A stretch of 64,000 nucleotides of DNA from Polaromonas sp. AET17H-212 (GCF_002379085.1 NZ_NBZW01000011.1:1-64000), one strand, 5' to 3'; counted from the stretch's first letter, positions 8,161 through 18,092 are shown. Notes: generated by a model not told the origin, from the letters alone. Program-made: numbers and translations.

Positions 8161-8901
8161 TCAGTTTTCCTGGCACCACCGACCGGACGCCTGGCACACA
8201 CTGGCCGGCGCACCGTTCAGCCAGACCTGCTCTTCGACCAGCAGCAAGGCGGTCGAAGGGTCGGTGTCGAAGCTGATCCCCAGTGCGTGCCCGACAGCGG
8301 CATCTTCAATGGGCAGTTCCCAGGTCAGGAACACCAGGCTGCAGTCTTGCCCGGCTGGGAAATCGGCCGCATCAAAGCCAGAGTCGTGGCGCTTGATCAC
8401 CGCATGCGGCTGACCGGTATCGAAGACCACCACCGAGCCCCGGCGTAAGGGAATGCGAAGATCTGCTGCCGGAAAATGCAGGTCCAGCCCCTTGTCCTCG
8501 CTCAGAAAGAGATTGCAGAAGGCCGCACCGCCATACTGCGCGCCATCGTGGTGGTAACGCGCGCCACGGCAGGCCATCAGGGCGACGTCGCCGTCGGCGA
8601 GCTCGTCCGCAAGTCCCAGCGTGTGTGTCCAGTCCGACACCGCCTGCACGCAACGCCGGTAGTCCGGCCAGCGCGCACGCGCTCGCACCAGAGGCAGGGC
8701 CTCGACGTCACCGGGTTCCAGTTCCAGGTGCAGCGAAATCTCCCTTTCCCAGTCGGCCACCAGCCTGGCAGGAGGCGCAGGCACATCGACCATGCCGGAC
8801 AGCACGACATCACTCACGCTGCGGCTGCGCATGGCATCGCCACTGCGGAAATAGGAAGTAAGGCGGTCTCGCACGAGGGGTGATGAGGGCAAGTTGCTCA
8901 T
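8161..8901 (-). CDS. 2OG-Fe(II)-oxygenase-like protein
   Basis: About 246 residues. The C-terminal half has the pattern of the double-stranded beta-helix oxygenases: HHDGAQYGG (His-X-Asp type ligands), then LFLSEDKGLDLHF, then GSVVVFDTGQPHAVIKR with a distal His and a basic residue six positions later. The sequence is divergent, so the assignment rests on this motif pattern; substrate unknown. The ATG at 8901 is chosen over a near-identical start two codons upstream. It converges with the small gene at 7886. Confidence 0.55.
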   Translation of the reverse strand: MSNLPSSPLVRDRLTSYFRSGDAMRSRSVSDVVLSGMVDVPAPPARLVADWEREISLHLELEPGDVEALPLVRARARWPDYRRCVQAVSDWTHTLGLADELADGDVALMACRGARYHHDGAQYGGAAFCNLFLSEDKGLDLHFPAADLRIPLRRGSVVVFDTGQPHAVIKRHDSGFDAADFPAGQDCSLVFLTWELPIEDAAVGHALGISFDTDPSTALLLVEEQVWLNGAPASVCQASGRWCQEN

Positions 8902-9213
8902 TGGCACCAGTGTAGTCAGGCGGGGCGAGCCCCTAAACGAGGGTGCGACCGCAGAGCTGGTCTAAATACGGCAGTTAGCTGAGAATGACGCACCTTGAAC
9001 TGAATCGTGACGGCAACTTACCAAGTTCAATCCGTCTGTATCAACACGCAGTCGATCGAGATAACGACATGACTGCCAACATCTTTTTCGATTTTTCTGC
9101 GCCACGTTATCTGCCAAGGCGCCATGTTATTCCGCAGTTTTTCGGGATATATCAAAGTTAGGCATCGCAATTCAAACGGGCGCAGCGGCTGGCGCCTCCA
9201 AGGAACACAAGTC
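8902..9213. other. AT-richer intergenic stretch leading into the cassette-like GFA region
   Basis: I see no convincing gene here. Base composition falls well below the flanking genes. The right part holds the 7-mer GTTAGGC at 9157-9163, a match to the integron core site GTTRRRY, followed by ATC. A ribosome site AAGGA precedes the ATG at 9214. Confidence 0.5.
9157..9163 (+). repeat. Integron core-site-like 7-mer (left cassette boundary)
   Basis: GTTAGGC fits the attC/attI core GTTRRRY, where the integrase cuts after the G. With the next three bases it is an exact reverse complement of GATGCCTAAC at the far end of the GFA gene. The preceding ATCAAA resembles the TCAA stretch often found before this core in attC sites. 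No full attC is visible upstream. Confidence 0.45.
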
Positions 9214-9702
9214 ATGATCGAAAAGCTAGAAGGCGGTTGCCTCTGAGGAGCAGTCCGGTTTAGTACAACTCAAGCACCAATGCGGACGCTTGCCTGTCAC
9301 TGCACGTTCTGCCAAAAGGTAACAGGCTCCGCGTATTTCGCAGAATCAATGTTCCCAATAAATGCTGTGCAGTTCAACGACGGAAAGATGAATTGCTACG
9401 AGCACACCTCGGATGGAAGCAACAAGAAGGTCTTTGTTCACTTCTGCCCGAACTGTGGAACGACTGTGTCACTCACATTTGAACGCTGGCCTGACATCAG
9501 GGGGATTTCTCGTGGTTGCTACGACGATCCAAACGCCGTCACTGTTTCGAGCCACATCTGGACGCGGTCAGCACAAAGCGGAACCGCATTGCCCGAGGGC
9601 GTTGATTGCTTTGCCAAAGCACGATCAACTCTTGATGGGATAGCAGAACCCTCACAAAGGCACGCCTCACCGGTCATGGCCCACGCGAGCAGCGATGCCT
9701 AA
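9214..9702 (+). pseudogene. GFA-family (CENP-V/GFA, DUF636) protein with an in-frame UGA
   Basis: Read from the ATG at 9214 the frame gives MIEKLEGGCL, then TGA at 9244-9246, then GAVRFSTTQAPMRTLACHC and on to 9702. GFA proteins begin with GGCLCGAVR, so TGA replaces the second Cys of the zinc-binding CXC pair. The other zinc ligands remain: CHCTFC and CPNC. The family binds zinc and has been linked to glutathione adducts, though no general activity is proven. The simplest reading is a nonsense mutation in a decaying gene. Restart at the ATG at 9280 would give 140 residues lacking one metal site. The stop codon TAA lies inside GCCTAAC, as in integron cassettes. Confidence 0.7.
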
Positions 9703-9731
9703 CCATTCGATCGACGCGGACGTGGAGCTTG
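9697..9731 (+). repeat. Partial attC-like sequence at the end of the GFA gene
   Basis: GCCTAAC matches the attC outer core RYYYAAC, and the following CATTCGATCGACGCGGACG resembles the 5' half of common attC sites. The matching 3' half with GTTAGGC is not found in the next 150 bases, so the site seems truncated. Confidence 0.5.
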
Positions 9732-9858
9732 CATCGTCTTCGTTGACACTTTTACACTTTTCTTAACCAAGTTTTCTGAGCCTACTCTCTGGTGACTGTC
9801 CCCTGAGCACGCTCAAGAACAGTCACGTTTCTGCTGTTCCGCCAGCGATACTCGCGGG
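9703..9858. other. Noncoding stretch after the GFA relic with an inverted repeat
   Basis: No gene seen. An inverted repeat GTGACTGT/ACAGTCAC occupies 9792-9826 with a 19-base loop. It lies just past the 3' end of the minus-strand ABC operon, but there is no T-run on either side to make it a clear terminator. Confidence 0.35.
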
Positions 9859-10587
<729 letters not shown>

Positions 10588-10591
10588 GGGG

Positions 10592-11818
10592 TCACATCCG
10601 TATCGCCTGCGCCGGGTCCAGCGCGGCGGCGCGGCGCGCGGGCGCCACCGCGGCCAGCACACCACACACGGTGGCGATCAGCGCCACCTGCACGGCCGTG
10701 GCCAGCGGAAGGCCGATCACAAACAGCGGCAGCCCGTCGGAGCCGCGCACGAAGGTCGTGAACAGCCAGATCATCAGCACGGCCAGCGCAATTCCGAGCG
10801 CCGAGCCAAGCGCGCCAACCACCGCGCCCTGCACCAGGAACAGCCGCAGGATCTGCCCGCGCGTGGCGCCCATGGCGCGCAGGATGCCGATCTCGCGGCG
10901 CTTTTGCACGACCGACACGACCAGCACGCTGGCAATGCCCAGCACCACCACCACCAGCACCACCCCGCGTATCAGCGCGGTGCTGACCGACTGGGCATTG
11001 AGGGCCGACACCAGCTGCGCGTTGCTCTCCTGCCAGCTTTCGATCTTGTAGGGAAACTGCCGGCGCAGGTCACCGGCCAGGGCCTGGGCCGACCAGACGT
11101 CTTTCACCGTCAGGTCCAGGCTGGTGGCGCCGCCGGGCAGGCCCAGCAGGTTTTGCGCTGCGCGCAGCGGCACGATGACGGTGCGCCGGTTCAGGTCCTT
11201 GACGCCGAGGTCCACCAGCGCGGTGACACGCACCGAGTCGCTGACCAGGCCGGTCTGCACGGTCAGGCGGTCACCGGCACGCACGCCCAGGTCAGCCGCC
11301 AGTTCGCGGCCCACGATGGCCTCGCCCGGCGCCAGCCGCGCGGTACCACTGATCACCTTGCTGCGCAGCCCGACGACACGGTCATAGCGGTCTAGGTCCA
11401 CACCCAGCAGCGCAATCGCCTGGGTGGCTTCACCGCGCAGGGCCAGGCCGGCGCCCGACACCATGGGGGACACGCCGGCGATGGCCGGCATGGCTTCGAG
11501 CAGCGGCAGCAGCGCCTGCCAGTTGGCGACCGAGCGCAGGCGCTGCGCGCGCGGCTGGGTGTCGGTCAGCGCGGTGGTGCCCGGCACGGCCGGCCACGCG
11601 GGCGTGACCACGTCGTCCGGCGCACGCACGCTGATGTGCGCCTGCGCGCCCAGGGTCTTGGTCAAGGTGCTGCCCTGCAGTCCGCTGATCAGCGCCGAAA
11701 TGTAGGCAATGACCGCCACGCCGGCGGCCACACCGACGATGATGAGCACGGTTTGCATGCGCCCCTCGCGCAGGAAACGCAGCGCCACGCGCCATTCAAA
11801 ACCGAGCCCGGGGATCAT
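10592..11818 (-). CDS. ABC transporter permease, FtsX/MacB-like
   Basis: 408 residues. There is one N-terminal membrane helix (TVLIIVGVAAGVAVIAYISAL), a periplasmic domain of about 220 residues, then three C-terminal helices (GVVLVVVVLGIASVLVVSVV, VVGALGSALGIALAVLMIWL and the final ATAVQVALIATVCGVLAAVA). The segment QKRREIGILRAMGATR is the conserved coupling loop of FtsX/MacB permeases, and the end PARRAAALDPAQAIRM is family-typical. Works with the ATPase downstream and adaptor upstream, probably moving a substrate from the inner membrane or periplasm outward. Confidence 0.92.
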   Translation of the reverse strand: MIPGLGFEWRVALRFLREGRMQTVLIIVGVAAGVAVIAYISALISGLQGSTLTKTLGAQAHISVRAPDDVVTPAWPAVPGTTALTDTQPRAQRLRSVANWQALLPLLEAMPAIAGVSPMVSGAGLALRGEATQAIALLGVDLDRYDRVVGLRSKVISGTARLAPGEAIVGRELAADLGVRAGDRLTVQTGLVSDSVRVTALVDLGVKDLNRRTVIVPLRAAQNLLGLPGGATSLDLTVKDVWSAQALAGDLRRQFPYKIESWQESNAQLVSALNAQSVSTALIRGVVLVVVVLGIASVLVVSVVQKRREIGILRAMGATRGQILRLFLVQGAVVGALGSALGIALAVLMIWLFTTFVRGSDGLPLFVIGLPLATAVQVALIATVCGVLAAVAPARRAAALDPAQAIRM

Positions 11819-11824
11819 GCCGCT

Positions 11825-13129
11825 TCAGCGCCCGATGGCGTTGCTCATGGCAGAGCCCGCTTCGGACGTGGCCGCAGCTTTGGCGACCGACTGCCCGGGC
11901 GTCCAGGCCACAGCGCGCGCGCGAATGCGGGCGCCGGCCGCGACGCTGCTGCCCAGCAGCACGGCGTCCCCTTCCGCCAAGCCCTCGAGCACCTCGGCCG
12001 CGTCCAGCGTGCGCAGGCCCAGGCGCACTTGGCGCTCCTGCGCGCGACCCGCGTCGGCGACCAGCACCGTCGCGGTAGCGGGCGAGGCCTGGCTGCGCAA
12101 AGCGCTCAGCGGCAACACCAGGGCGCGTTCGCGCCGGCCGGTTTCGACCTCGACCGACAGGGTCATGTCTTCCCGCAAAAAGGCCGGGGCCTGCTGCTCG
12201 AGCGCAAACTTGACTTCGATCGCGCCGCGCTGGGCATCGACCGCGGGGGCAATCGACAACACGCGGGCGGCAAAACGCTGGTCGGCAAAAGCATCGGCCA
12301 CCACGGCCGCCTTCTGCCCCGGCTGCAACTGGTCGAGGAAACGCTCGTCCACCTGCGCCGTGAGTTGCGTGGGGCCGGCCAGCGCCAGGCTCATCAGGGC
12401 CTTGCCGGGTTGCACGATCTGCCCCGGCTCGACATCGCGTGTCAACACACGCGCATCGGTCGGTGCCAGCACGGCCGCCTGCGCCAGACGGGCGCGCGCC
12501 GCCGCCGTGGCAGCGCTGGCCAGGGCCAGCTGCGCCTGGGCCTGGGCCACATCGGTCCCGGCATCGGCGTTGGCCTGGGTCTGGGCGCGCGCGCCGGCCT
12601 GCTGCGCCCGGGCCACTTCGACGGCGCGCCGGACTTCATCGAGCCGCGCTTCGCTGAGAAAACCCTGCTTCACGAGTTGCTGGGTGCGTGCCAGCTCGGC
12701 CTCGGCCGCCTTCAGCGTCGAGTCGGCCTGCGCGAGGCTGGCCTGGGCGGCCGTCCGGCCGGTGCTGCGCAAGCCGGCCAGCCGCGCCTGGGCCTGGCGC
12801 TCGGAAGCCAGCGCCTGCGTCACGGCGGCACGCAACTCCTCGGTCTCCAGCTGGACCAGCACGTCGCCCTGGCGCACCTGCGCACCCTCGGCCACCCGCA
12901 CCTGGGCGACGCGACCGGTCACGGTGCTGCCCACGTCCACGCGCGACAGGGTCGCCACGCGGGCAGAAAACTGCAGGGTTCGCAGCAGCGGCGCGTAACG
13001 CAGTTCCAGCACATCGACCCGGGGACTTTTCTGGACAAACCAGGCCACACCGGCGGCCACCACAACGATGGCCGCGACCCCCATCCAGATCCAGCCGCGT
13101 TTCAGGGAAAGGGTGTGGGCCAGGTTCAT
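11825..13129 (-). CDS. HlyD/RND-type periplasmic adaptor subunit
   Basis: About 434 residues. One N-terminal membrane helix (IWMGVAAIVVVAAGVAWFV) is followed by a barrel-sandwich half-motif (STVTGRVAQVRVAEGAQVRQGDVLVQL), a long Ala/Gln-rich coiled-coil hairpin (about residues 95-210), the second lipoyl half (APTDARVLTRDVEPGQIVQPGKAL) and a beta-barrel. It is the membrane-fusion partner of the MacB-like transporter; the permease starts 6 bases on. No outer-membrane factor gene is seen. The ATG at 13129 is chosen; a TTG 24 bases upstream overlaps ruvB and is possible. Confidence 0.9.
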   Translation of the reverse strand: MNLAHTLSLKRGWIWMGVAAIVVVAAGVAWFVQKSPRVDVLELRYAPLLRTLQFSARVATLSRVDVGSTVTGRVAQVRVAEGAQVRQGDVLVQLETEELRAAVTQALASERQAQARLAGLRSTGRTAAQASLAQADSTLKAAEAELARTQQLVKQGFLSEARLDEVRRAVEVARAQQAGARAQTQANADAGTDVAQAQAQLALASAATAAARARLAQAAVLAPTDARVLTRDVEPGQIVQPGKALMSLALAGPTQLTAQVDERFLDQLQPGQKAAVVADAFADQRFAARVLSIAPAVDAQRGAIEVKFALEQQAPAFLREDMTLSVEVETGRRERALVLPLSALRSQASPATATVLVADAGRAQERQVRLGLRTLDAAEVLEGLAEGDAVLLGSSVAAGARIRARAVAWTPGQSVAKAAATSEAGSAMSNAIGR

Positions 13130-13136
13130 GGGAAGT

Positions 13137-14210
13137 TCAGGTTCCGGGTTCAAACAGGCCGGCGCCGGTTCCGGGCGGTGTCACGCCCAGATGCCGGTAG
13201 GCCGCCAGCGTCGCGATGCGGCCGCGCGGCGTGCGCTGCAGATACCCCTGCTGGATCAGGTAGGGCTCGATGACGTCTTCGATCGTGTCGCGCTCTTCGC
13301 CGATGCTGGCGGCGATGTTGTCGAGGCCGACCGGGCCGCCGTCAAAGCGGTGAATCACGGCCTCGAGCAGCTTGCGGTCCATCACGTCGAAGCCCTGGGG
13401 GTCCACATCGAGCATGGCCAGCGCCTTGTTGGCGATGTCCAGCGTGATGTGGCCGGCGCCCTTGACCTCGGCATAGTCGCGCACGCGGCGCAGCAGGCGG
13501 TTGGCAATGCGCGGCGTGCCGCGCGAACGGCGTGCAATTTCAAACCCACCGTCTTCGTCCATGGGCACGTTGAGCAGGCCCGAGCTGCGCCGCACGATGC
13601 GCGCCAGCTCGTCGGCGCTGTAGAACTCCAGCCGCGCGACGATGCCGAAGCGGTCGCGCAGCGGGTTGGTCAGCATGCCGGCGCGGGTGGTGGCCCCAAC
13701 CAAGGTGAAGGGCTGCAGGTCGAGCTTGATGGAGCGCGCCGCCGGGCCTTCGCCGATCATGATGTCGATCTGGTAGTCCTCCAGCGCCGGATACAGGATT
13801 TCCTCGACGACCGGGCTCAGGCGGTGGATCTCGTCGATGAACAGCACATCGTTTTTTTCGAGGTTGGTCAGCAGCGCGGCCAGGTCCTTCGGCTTTTCCA
13901 GCACCGGCCCCGAAGTCTGGCGCAGGTTCACGCCGAGTTCGTGCGCAATGATGTGGCTCAGCGTGGTCTTGCCCAGGCCGGGCGGGCCGAACAGCAGCAC
14001 ATGGTCCATGGCTTCGCTGCGTTTGCGGGCCGCGCCGATGAAAATCTCGAGCTGCTCGCGCACCTTGGACTGGCCCACGTAGTCGTCGAACAGCTTGGGC
14101 CGCAAGGCGCGTTCGATCGCTTCCTCATTGGGCGAGGCCGGCGCCGCGGACATGACGCGCTTCACCGGCGGCACGCCGGACATGTCGAAGTCGTCGGTCT
14201 GGATGGTCAT
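13137..14210 (-). CDS. ruvB: Holliday junction branch-migration helicase RuvB
   Basis: 357 residues. RuvB is the AAA+ motor that, with RuvA, drives branch migration of Holliday junctions. Visible are the [11 protein letters not shown] start of the core, Walker [10 protein letters not shown], Walker [10 protein letters not shown], sensor GATTRAG, arginine-finger region NPLRDRFGI, and the C-terminal winged helix ending [11 protein letters not shown]. The ATG at 14210 follows a weak G-rich site. Unusually, about 165 bases containing a repeat-like element separate it from ruvA, which normally lies close by in an operon. Confidence 0.97.
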   Translation of the reverse strand: MTIQTDDFDMSGVPPVKRVMSAAPASPNEEAIERALRPKLFDDYVGQSKVREQLEIFIGAARKRSEAMDHVLLFGPPGLGKTTLSHIIAHELGVNLRQTSGPVLEKPKDLAALLTNLEKNDVLFIDEIHRLSPVVEEILYPALEDYQIDIMIGEGPAARSIKLDLQPFTLVGATTRAGMLTNPLRDRFGIVARLEFYSADELARIVRRSSGLLNVPMDEDGGFEIARRSRGTPRIANRLLRRVRDYAEVKGAGHITLDIANKALAMLDVDPQGFDVMDRKLLEAVIHRFDGGPVGLDNIAASIGEERDTIEDVIEPYLIQQGYLQRTPRGRIATLAAYRHLGVTPPGTGAGLFEPGT

Positions 14211-14213
14211 GTG

Positions 14214-14355
14214 GCCCCCACGCTTGTCACTGCGTGTACTGCGCGAGGCCTTGCAGGCCGCCGCTCGCCAGAGGCGTCGCTTCTGTAGCCTGTCCAAACC
14301 TGCACAAGCAGGTTTGGAGCCGCAGACTCCAGCCCCTCGGGGGCGCGAGCTTGCT
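14214..14355 (+). repeat. GC-rich intergenic repeat (family 2), divergent copy between ruvB and ruvA
   Basis: Its left end GCCCCCACGCTTGTCACTGC then GTGTA matches the start of the copies at 21825 and 33280, and its right end has CCCCTCGGGGGC followed by GCTTGCTTGAAG like theirs. The middle differs and carries an extra hairpin, AAACCTGCACAAGCAGGTTT. Confidence 0.5.
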
Positions 14356-14376
14356 TGAAGCGGTTCTGCGCGGCGC

Positions 14377-14949
14377 TCATTTGGCGAGGGCTTTCAAAGC
14401 CAGCTTGATGCCGTCACTGACCCCAATGTCTTTCGGCAGCGCCTTCAGCGCCAGGGCCGCATCGCGGTCGCTGTAGCCCAGCGCCACCAGTGCCTGCAGG
14501 ATGTCGGACTGCATGTCGTCGGCCACGCTGACGGTGATGCCCATGTCGGCGCCGAGCTTGCCCTTGAGTTCGAGCAGCAGGCGTTCGGCGGTTTTTTTGC
14601 CAATGCCGGGCACCTTGATGATGCGGCCGGCTTCCTGCTGGGTCACGGCCTGGGCCAGCTCGTCCACACTCATGCCGCTGAGCACGCTGAGCGCGGTGCG
14701 CGGACCGACCCCGGAAATCTTGATCAGCTGGCGAAAGGCGGCACGTTCGCTGGCGCTGCCGAAGCCGTACAGGATTTGCGCGTCCTCGCGCACCACGAAG
14801 TGCGTCAGCAGCGAGACTTTTTCGCCGAGACCGGGCAGGTTGTAGAAGGTGCTCATGGGCACCAGCACCTCGTAACCCACGCCGTTGCAGTCCACCAGCA
14901 GTTCCGGGGGGTTCTTTTCGGCCAGCAGGCCACTTATTCGTCCGATCAT
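14377..14949 (-). CDS. ruvA: Holliday junction DNA-binding protein RuvA
   Basis: 190 residues, the usual length. RuvA binds the four-way junction as a tetramer and loads RuvB. The N-terminal OB domain begins [17 protein letters not shown] and includes [11 protein letters not shown]. The two helix-hairpin-helix motifs are [13 protein letters not shown] and [16 protein letters not shown]. The C-terminal RuvB-binding domain has [15 protein letters not shown] at 14949 preferred to a TTG two codons upstream. Divergent from phoH. Confidence 0.97.
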   Translation of the reverse strand: MIGRISGLLAEKNPPELLVDCNGVGYEVLVPMSTFYNLPGLGEKVSLLTHFVVREDAQILYGFGSASERAAFRQLIKISGVGPRTALSVLSGMSVDELAQAVTQQEAGRIIKVPGIGKKTAERLLLELKGKLGADMGITVSVADDMQSDILQALVALGYSDRDAALALKALPKDIGVSDGIKLALKALAK

Positions 14950-15044
14950 GGGCAAATCTTAGCAGTCGTTCCCGCGTGCCCGCTGACTTGAATATCGGGG
15001 GACAATCACCCATCTGCCTGCCTTGCCTCAAGGAAAACACCCTT

Positions 15045-16058
15045 TTGATCCTCCGTCACACTTTCACCCCGCCCAACAACACCCGCATGGGCCACCTGTG
15101 CGGCCCCATGGACTCGCACATCCGCACCGTCGAGGCGGCGCTGCAGGTCACGATTGCGCACCGCTTCGAGCAGTTCAAGATCGACGGGCCCAAAGCCAAG
15201 GCGCAGCAGGCGCTGGAAGTGCTACAGGCGCTCTACGAAATGGCGCAGCGCCCGATTCCCGAGGAAACCGTGCAGCTGATGCTGGCCGGCGACACCGCGC
15301 TGAGCATCGCCCCCGACGGTGCAATGGCGCTGTCCACCCGCCGCGCCGACCTGCGCGCGCGCACCACCAACCAGGGCGCCTACCTGGAAAACATCGCCAC
15401 CCACGACATCACCTTCGGCATCGGCCCGGCCGGCACCGGCAAAACCTACCTGGCCGTGGCCTGCGCGGTGGATGCGCTGGAGCGCAGCGCGGTGCAGCGC
15501 ATCGTGCTGACGCGCCCGGCGGTCGAGGCCGGTGAACGCCTGGGTTTTCTTCCCGGCGACCTGAATCAGAAGGTGGACCCCTACCTGCGTCCGCTGTATG
15601 ACGCGCTGTACGAGCTGATGGGTTTTGAGCGTGTGCAGAAAGCCTTCGAGCGCCAGCAGATCGAAATCGCGCCGCTGGCCTTCATGCGTGGCCGCACGCT
15701 GAACCACGCCTTTGTCATCCTCGACGAGGCGCAGAACACCACCCCCGAGCAGATGAAGATGTTTTTGACGCGTATCGGTTTCGGCAGCAAGGCCGTGGTG
15801 ACCGGCGACGTCAGCCAGGTCGATTTGCCGCGCACACAACTCAGCGGGCTGATTGATGCCGAACGTGTGCTCAAGCGCATCAAGGGCATTGCGATCACCC
15901 GCCTGACCAGCGCCGACGTGGTGCGGCACCCGCTGGTGGCACGCATCGTGGACGCCTATGACGGCTACAAGGGCAAAACCCCGGACATCGACGACGCTAT
16001 CGATTCGATAGTACCCGTCGCCCGCCCCACAAGGACAAAAAGCCGAAATGGCTCTTAA
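15045..16058 (+). CDS. phoH: PhoH family ATPase (PhoL/YbeZ type)
   Basis: About 337 residues from a TTG start at 15045; AAGGA lies 10 bases upstream and the protein then begins [12 protein letters not shown], the form I expect for betaproteobacterial PhoH. It is a cytoplasmic P-loop ATPase with Walker [12 protein letters not shown] near residue 127, followed by [18 protein letters not shown], and Walker [11 protein letters not shown]. The partner gene ybeY overlaps its 3' end by 11 bases; this pair is widely linked to 16S rRNA maturation. The last ~20 residues lie in a possible dispersed-repeat copy. Confidence 0.93.
   Translation: MILRHTFTPPNNTRMGHLCGPMDSHIRTVEAALQVTIAHRFEQFKIDGPKAKAQQALEVLQALYEMAQRPIPEETVQLMLAGDTALSIAPDGAMALSTRRADLRARTTNQGAYLENIATHDITFGIGPAGTGKTYLAVACAVDALERSAVQRIVLTRPAVEAGERLGFLPGDLNQKVDPYLRPLYDALYELMGFERVQKAFERQQIEIAPLAFMRGRTLNHAFVILDEAQNTTPEQMKMFLTRIGFGSKAVVTGDVSQVDLPRTQLSGLIDAERVLKRIKGIAITRLTSADVVRHPLVARIVDAYDGYKGKTPDIDDAIDSIVPVARPTRTKSRNGS
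15996..16050 (+). repeat. Possible dispersed repeat, copy 4 (3' end of phoH)
   Basis: GCTATCGATTCGATAG gives the paired GCTAT/ATAG arms, and ACAAGGACAAAAAGCC matches the right end of other copies. The middle is poorly conserved, so this is the weakest copy listed. Confidence 0.35.
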
Positions 16059-16500
16059 ACAGCTGAGCTTGTCGCTGCAGTTCGGCGACATCCAGGACGC
16101 CAGGCGCCACCGCGCCGCCCTGCCGCGCCAGAGCGTGGCGCGCTGGATACGCCATGCGCTGGACAGCGATGCCGAGATCACGGTGCGCATCGTGGGCGCC
16201 GAAGAAGGCCAGGCGCTGAATCGCAGCTACCGGCAAAAAGACTACGCCACCAACGTACTGACTTTCGACTACACGCAGGCGCCGCTGGTCACGGCCGACC
16301 TGGTGCTGTGTGCACCCGTGGTGGAGCGCGAGGCCCGCGAGCAGGGCAAAACCCTGCAGGCGCACTACGCCCACTTGCTGGTGCACGGAACGCTGCACGC
16401 CCAGGGCTATGACCACGAGACGAACGAAGCGGATGCCCTGGAGATGGAAGCGCTGGAAATCATGCTGCTGGACGTGCTGGGTTTCCCCAACCCCTACTGA
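16048..16500 (+). CDS. ybeY: Endoribonuclease YbeY
   Basis: 150 residues. YbeY is a zinc-dependent RNase needed for 16S rRNA 3'-end maturation and ribosome quality control. The metal site is H-G-X-L-H-X5-DH in [14 protein letters not shown] near residues 112-125. [18 protein letters not shown] is the conserved central segment. Overlaps phoH by 11 bases, which suggests coupled translation. The N-terminus ([17 protein letters not shown]) is typical for betaproteobacteria. Confidence 0.95.
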   Translation: MALKQLSLSLQFGDIQDARRHRAALPRQSVARWIRHALDSDAEITVRIVGAEEGQALNRSYRQKDYATNVLTFDYTQAPLVTADLVLCAPVVEREAREQGKTLQAHYAHLLVHGTLHAQGYDHETNEADALEMEALEIMLLDVLGFPNPY

Positions 16501-16584
16501 ACGGGACCGCCTATGATGGCGCCTGAACCCGGCGGCGCGCCCTGGTTCCGGGGTATCGACAACAACGATAAAAGAGGGCTTCCC

Positions 16585-17619
16585 ATGAAAAACATCCGCA
16601 AAGCGATGCTGGCGTCGCTCTCCATCTCATGCCTGCTCTATGGAGCCGCTCACGCCAATCCCCGGGCCGAGGCGCTGATGAAAAGCTTCGACACCAATGG
16701 GGACGGGAAGATCTCTGCCGACGAGTGGCTGGGCAACAAGCGCCGGTTCCAGAAGATCGATGCCAACGGGGACGGCTTCGTCACACCTGAGGAACTGGCA
16801 GCGGCTTTCGACAATGCCGCCGCAGGGGCAGGTCCGGCCGGCGAAGCCCGGGAAGGCGGCGCGAAGGCCAACTCGTCAGAACCCCACAAGGTGCCGCTGT
16901 TCCAGCTCAAGAACGTCAACAGCCAGGCCTTTCTGAACGGGAGGACGCCGAAAGAGCAGATGCACGCGATCGGCATGCAGGAGAGCGGCCTGACAGCGGT
17001 CTTCCCGCAGGGCGGCGGCTGCAACCCGATCGATCACGTTTTCGGAGAGCCCTGGCAGGGCGGGCCGGACAAAAACAAACTGCACTCGGGTGCCGACATT
17101 CCTGCCCCCTATGGTGAGCCGATTCATGCCATGGCCGACGGCGTGGTGGTGGCCAAGGCCGACGGCGGCGGTGAAGGTCCGCGCAAGAACCGCGGCGTGT
17201 TGATCGTCCTGCAGCATTCCCCGCAGGACAGCGGCCTGCCGGTGTGGTCGTACACCCTGTATTCGCATTTCAGCAAGGCGCCCGAACTGGAAATCGGGCA
17301 GCGCGTGCGCATGGGCGAATACCTCGGGCCGAACGGCAGAAGCGGCGTTCCGGGCGCCAGCCGGGAGCCCCATCTGCACCTGTCCGCCTTCACCGGCGAG
17401 TCGCCCCGCTATGCGGTGGCAAACGATACGGTGGTTCCGGAAGGGGGCCGTTTCATCGATCCGGTCGCCTTGTTTCGCGGCCAGTTGCCCATGGACACAG
17501 CGCTGATGCGGGACTTGCCCGCAGCGCAAAAGGTGACCCCCGCTGCCTACAAACGCAAGAGCGGCGAGATTGTCCCGGCTGGCGCCAAACTGATCTGGCC
17601 CTTCCTCTGCAAGGGCTAG
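16585..17619 (+). CDS. Secreted M23 metallopeptidase-like protein with two EF-hand repeats
   Basis: 344 residues. A signal peptide (KNIRKAMLASLSISCLLYGAAHA) is followed by two calcium-binding EF-hand loops, DTNGDGKISADEW (~35-47) and DANGDGFVTPEEL (~56-68), then a linker and a C-terminal M23 domain. In this domain HSGADIPAPYGEPIHAMADG gives the first His and Asp, and HLHLSAF the HXH pair. M23 enzymes cut peptidoglycan or Gly-containing cross-links. The EF-hands suggest a calcium-dependent secreted enzyme. A 6-residue ribosome-site-like AGAGGG precedes the ATG. This domain order is unusual to me. Confidence 0.8.
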   Translation: MKNIRKAMLASLSISCLLYGAAHANPRAEALMKSFDTNGDGKISADEWLGNKRRFQKIDANGDGFVTPEELAAAFDNAAAGAGPAGEAREGGAKANSSEPHKVPLFQLKNVNSQAFLNGRTPKEQMHAIGMQESGLTAVFPQGGGCNPIDHVFGEPWQGGPDKNKLHSGADIPAPYGEPIHAMADGVVVAKADGGGEGPRKNRGVLIVLQHSPQDSGLPVWSYTLYSHFSKAPELEIGQRVRMGEYLGPNGRSGVPGASREPHLHLSAFTGESPRYAVANDTVVPEGGRFIDPVALFRGQLPMDTALMRDLPAAQKVTPAAYKRKSGEIVPAGAKLIWPFLCKG

Positions 17620-17642
17620 GGCCGATGCCGGACGGCGCTGTT

Positions 17643-18092
17643 TCAGGCGTCGGGCGGGATGCGCAGGGGAATCGTCACCGGCCCGTCATTGACCAGGTGC
17701 ACCTGCATGTCCGCGGCAAACTGACCGGTTTCTACCTGCGGATGGACCAGCCGCGCCTGCGCCACGAAATAATCGTATAAGCGCCGTCCTTCGTCAGGCA
17801 ACGCCGCGCCGGTGAAGCTGGGCCGGTTGCCGCCCGACACATCGGCGGCCAGCGTGAACTGGCTCACGATGAGCAGGCCACCGCCGATGTCCTGCAGGCT
17901 GCGGTTCATCTTGCCGGCCTCGTCTGAAAAAATGCGCAGCTTCAGGATTTTGGCGAGCAGCTTGTCGGCCTGCGCATCGGCGTCACCGCGCTCGGCACAC
18001 AGCAGCACCAGCAGTCCGGCGCCGATCTGGCCCACAATTTCTCCACCCACCACCACCCGCGCCTGGCTGACGCGCTGGACCACGCTGATCAA
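17643..18092 (-). CDS. dtd: D-aminoacyl-tRNA deacylase Dtd
   Basis: 149 residues, the usual length. Dtd removes D-amino acids (and Gly from tRNA-Ala) from mischarged tRNA. The two active-site motifs are SQFTLAAD and NDGPVTIPL. The start is TTG in TTGA, overlapping the stop of the transporter gene upstream; it gives MISVVQRV, the family's normal N-terminus. The gene converges with the EF-hand/M23 gene with 23 bases between. Confidence 0.94.
   Translation of the reverse strand: MISVVQRVSQARVVVGGEIVGQIGAGLLVLLCAERGDADAQADKLLAKILKLRIFSDEAGKMNRSLQDIGGGLLIVSQFTLAADVSGGNRPSFTGAALPDEGRRLYDYFVAQARLVHPQVETGQFAADMQVHLVNDGPVTIPLRIPPDA

Noticed and set aside
9244..9300. Selenocysteine decoding of the UGA in the GFA gene
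   Set aside because: No convincing SECIS hairpin follows: only a 5 bp stem with a 25-base loop. Kept as a low-probability idea in the findings; pseudogene is the call.
13137..14949. Missing ruvC as evidence of a broken ruvABC operon
   Set aside because: In many betaproteobacteria ruvC lies elsewhere in the genome, so its absence next to ruvA-ruvB is not unusual.
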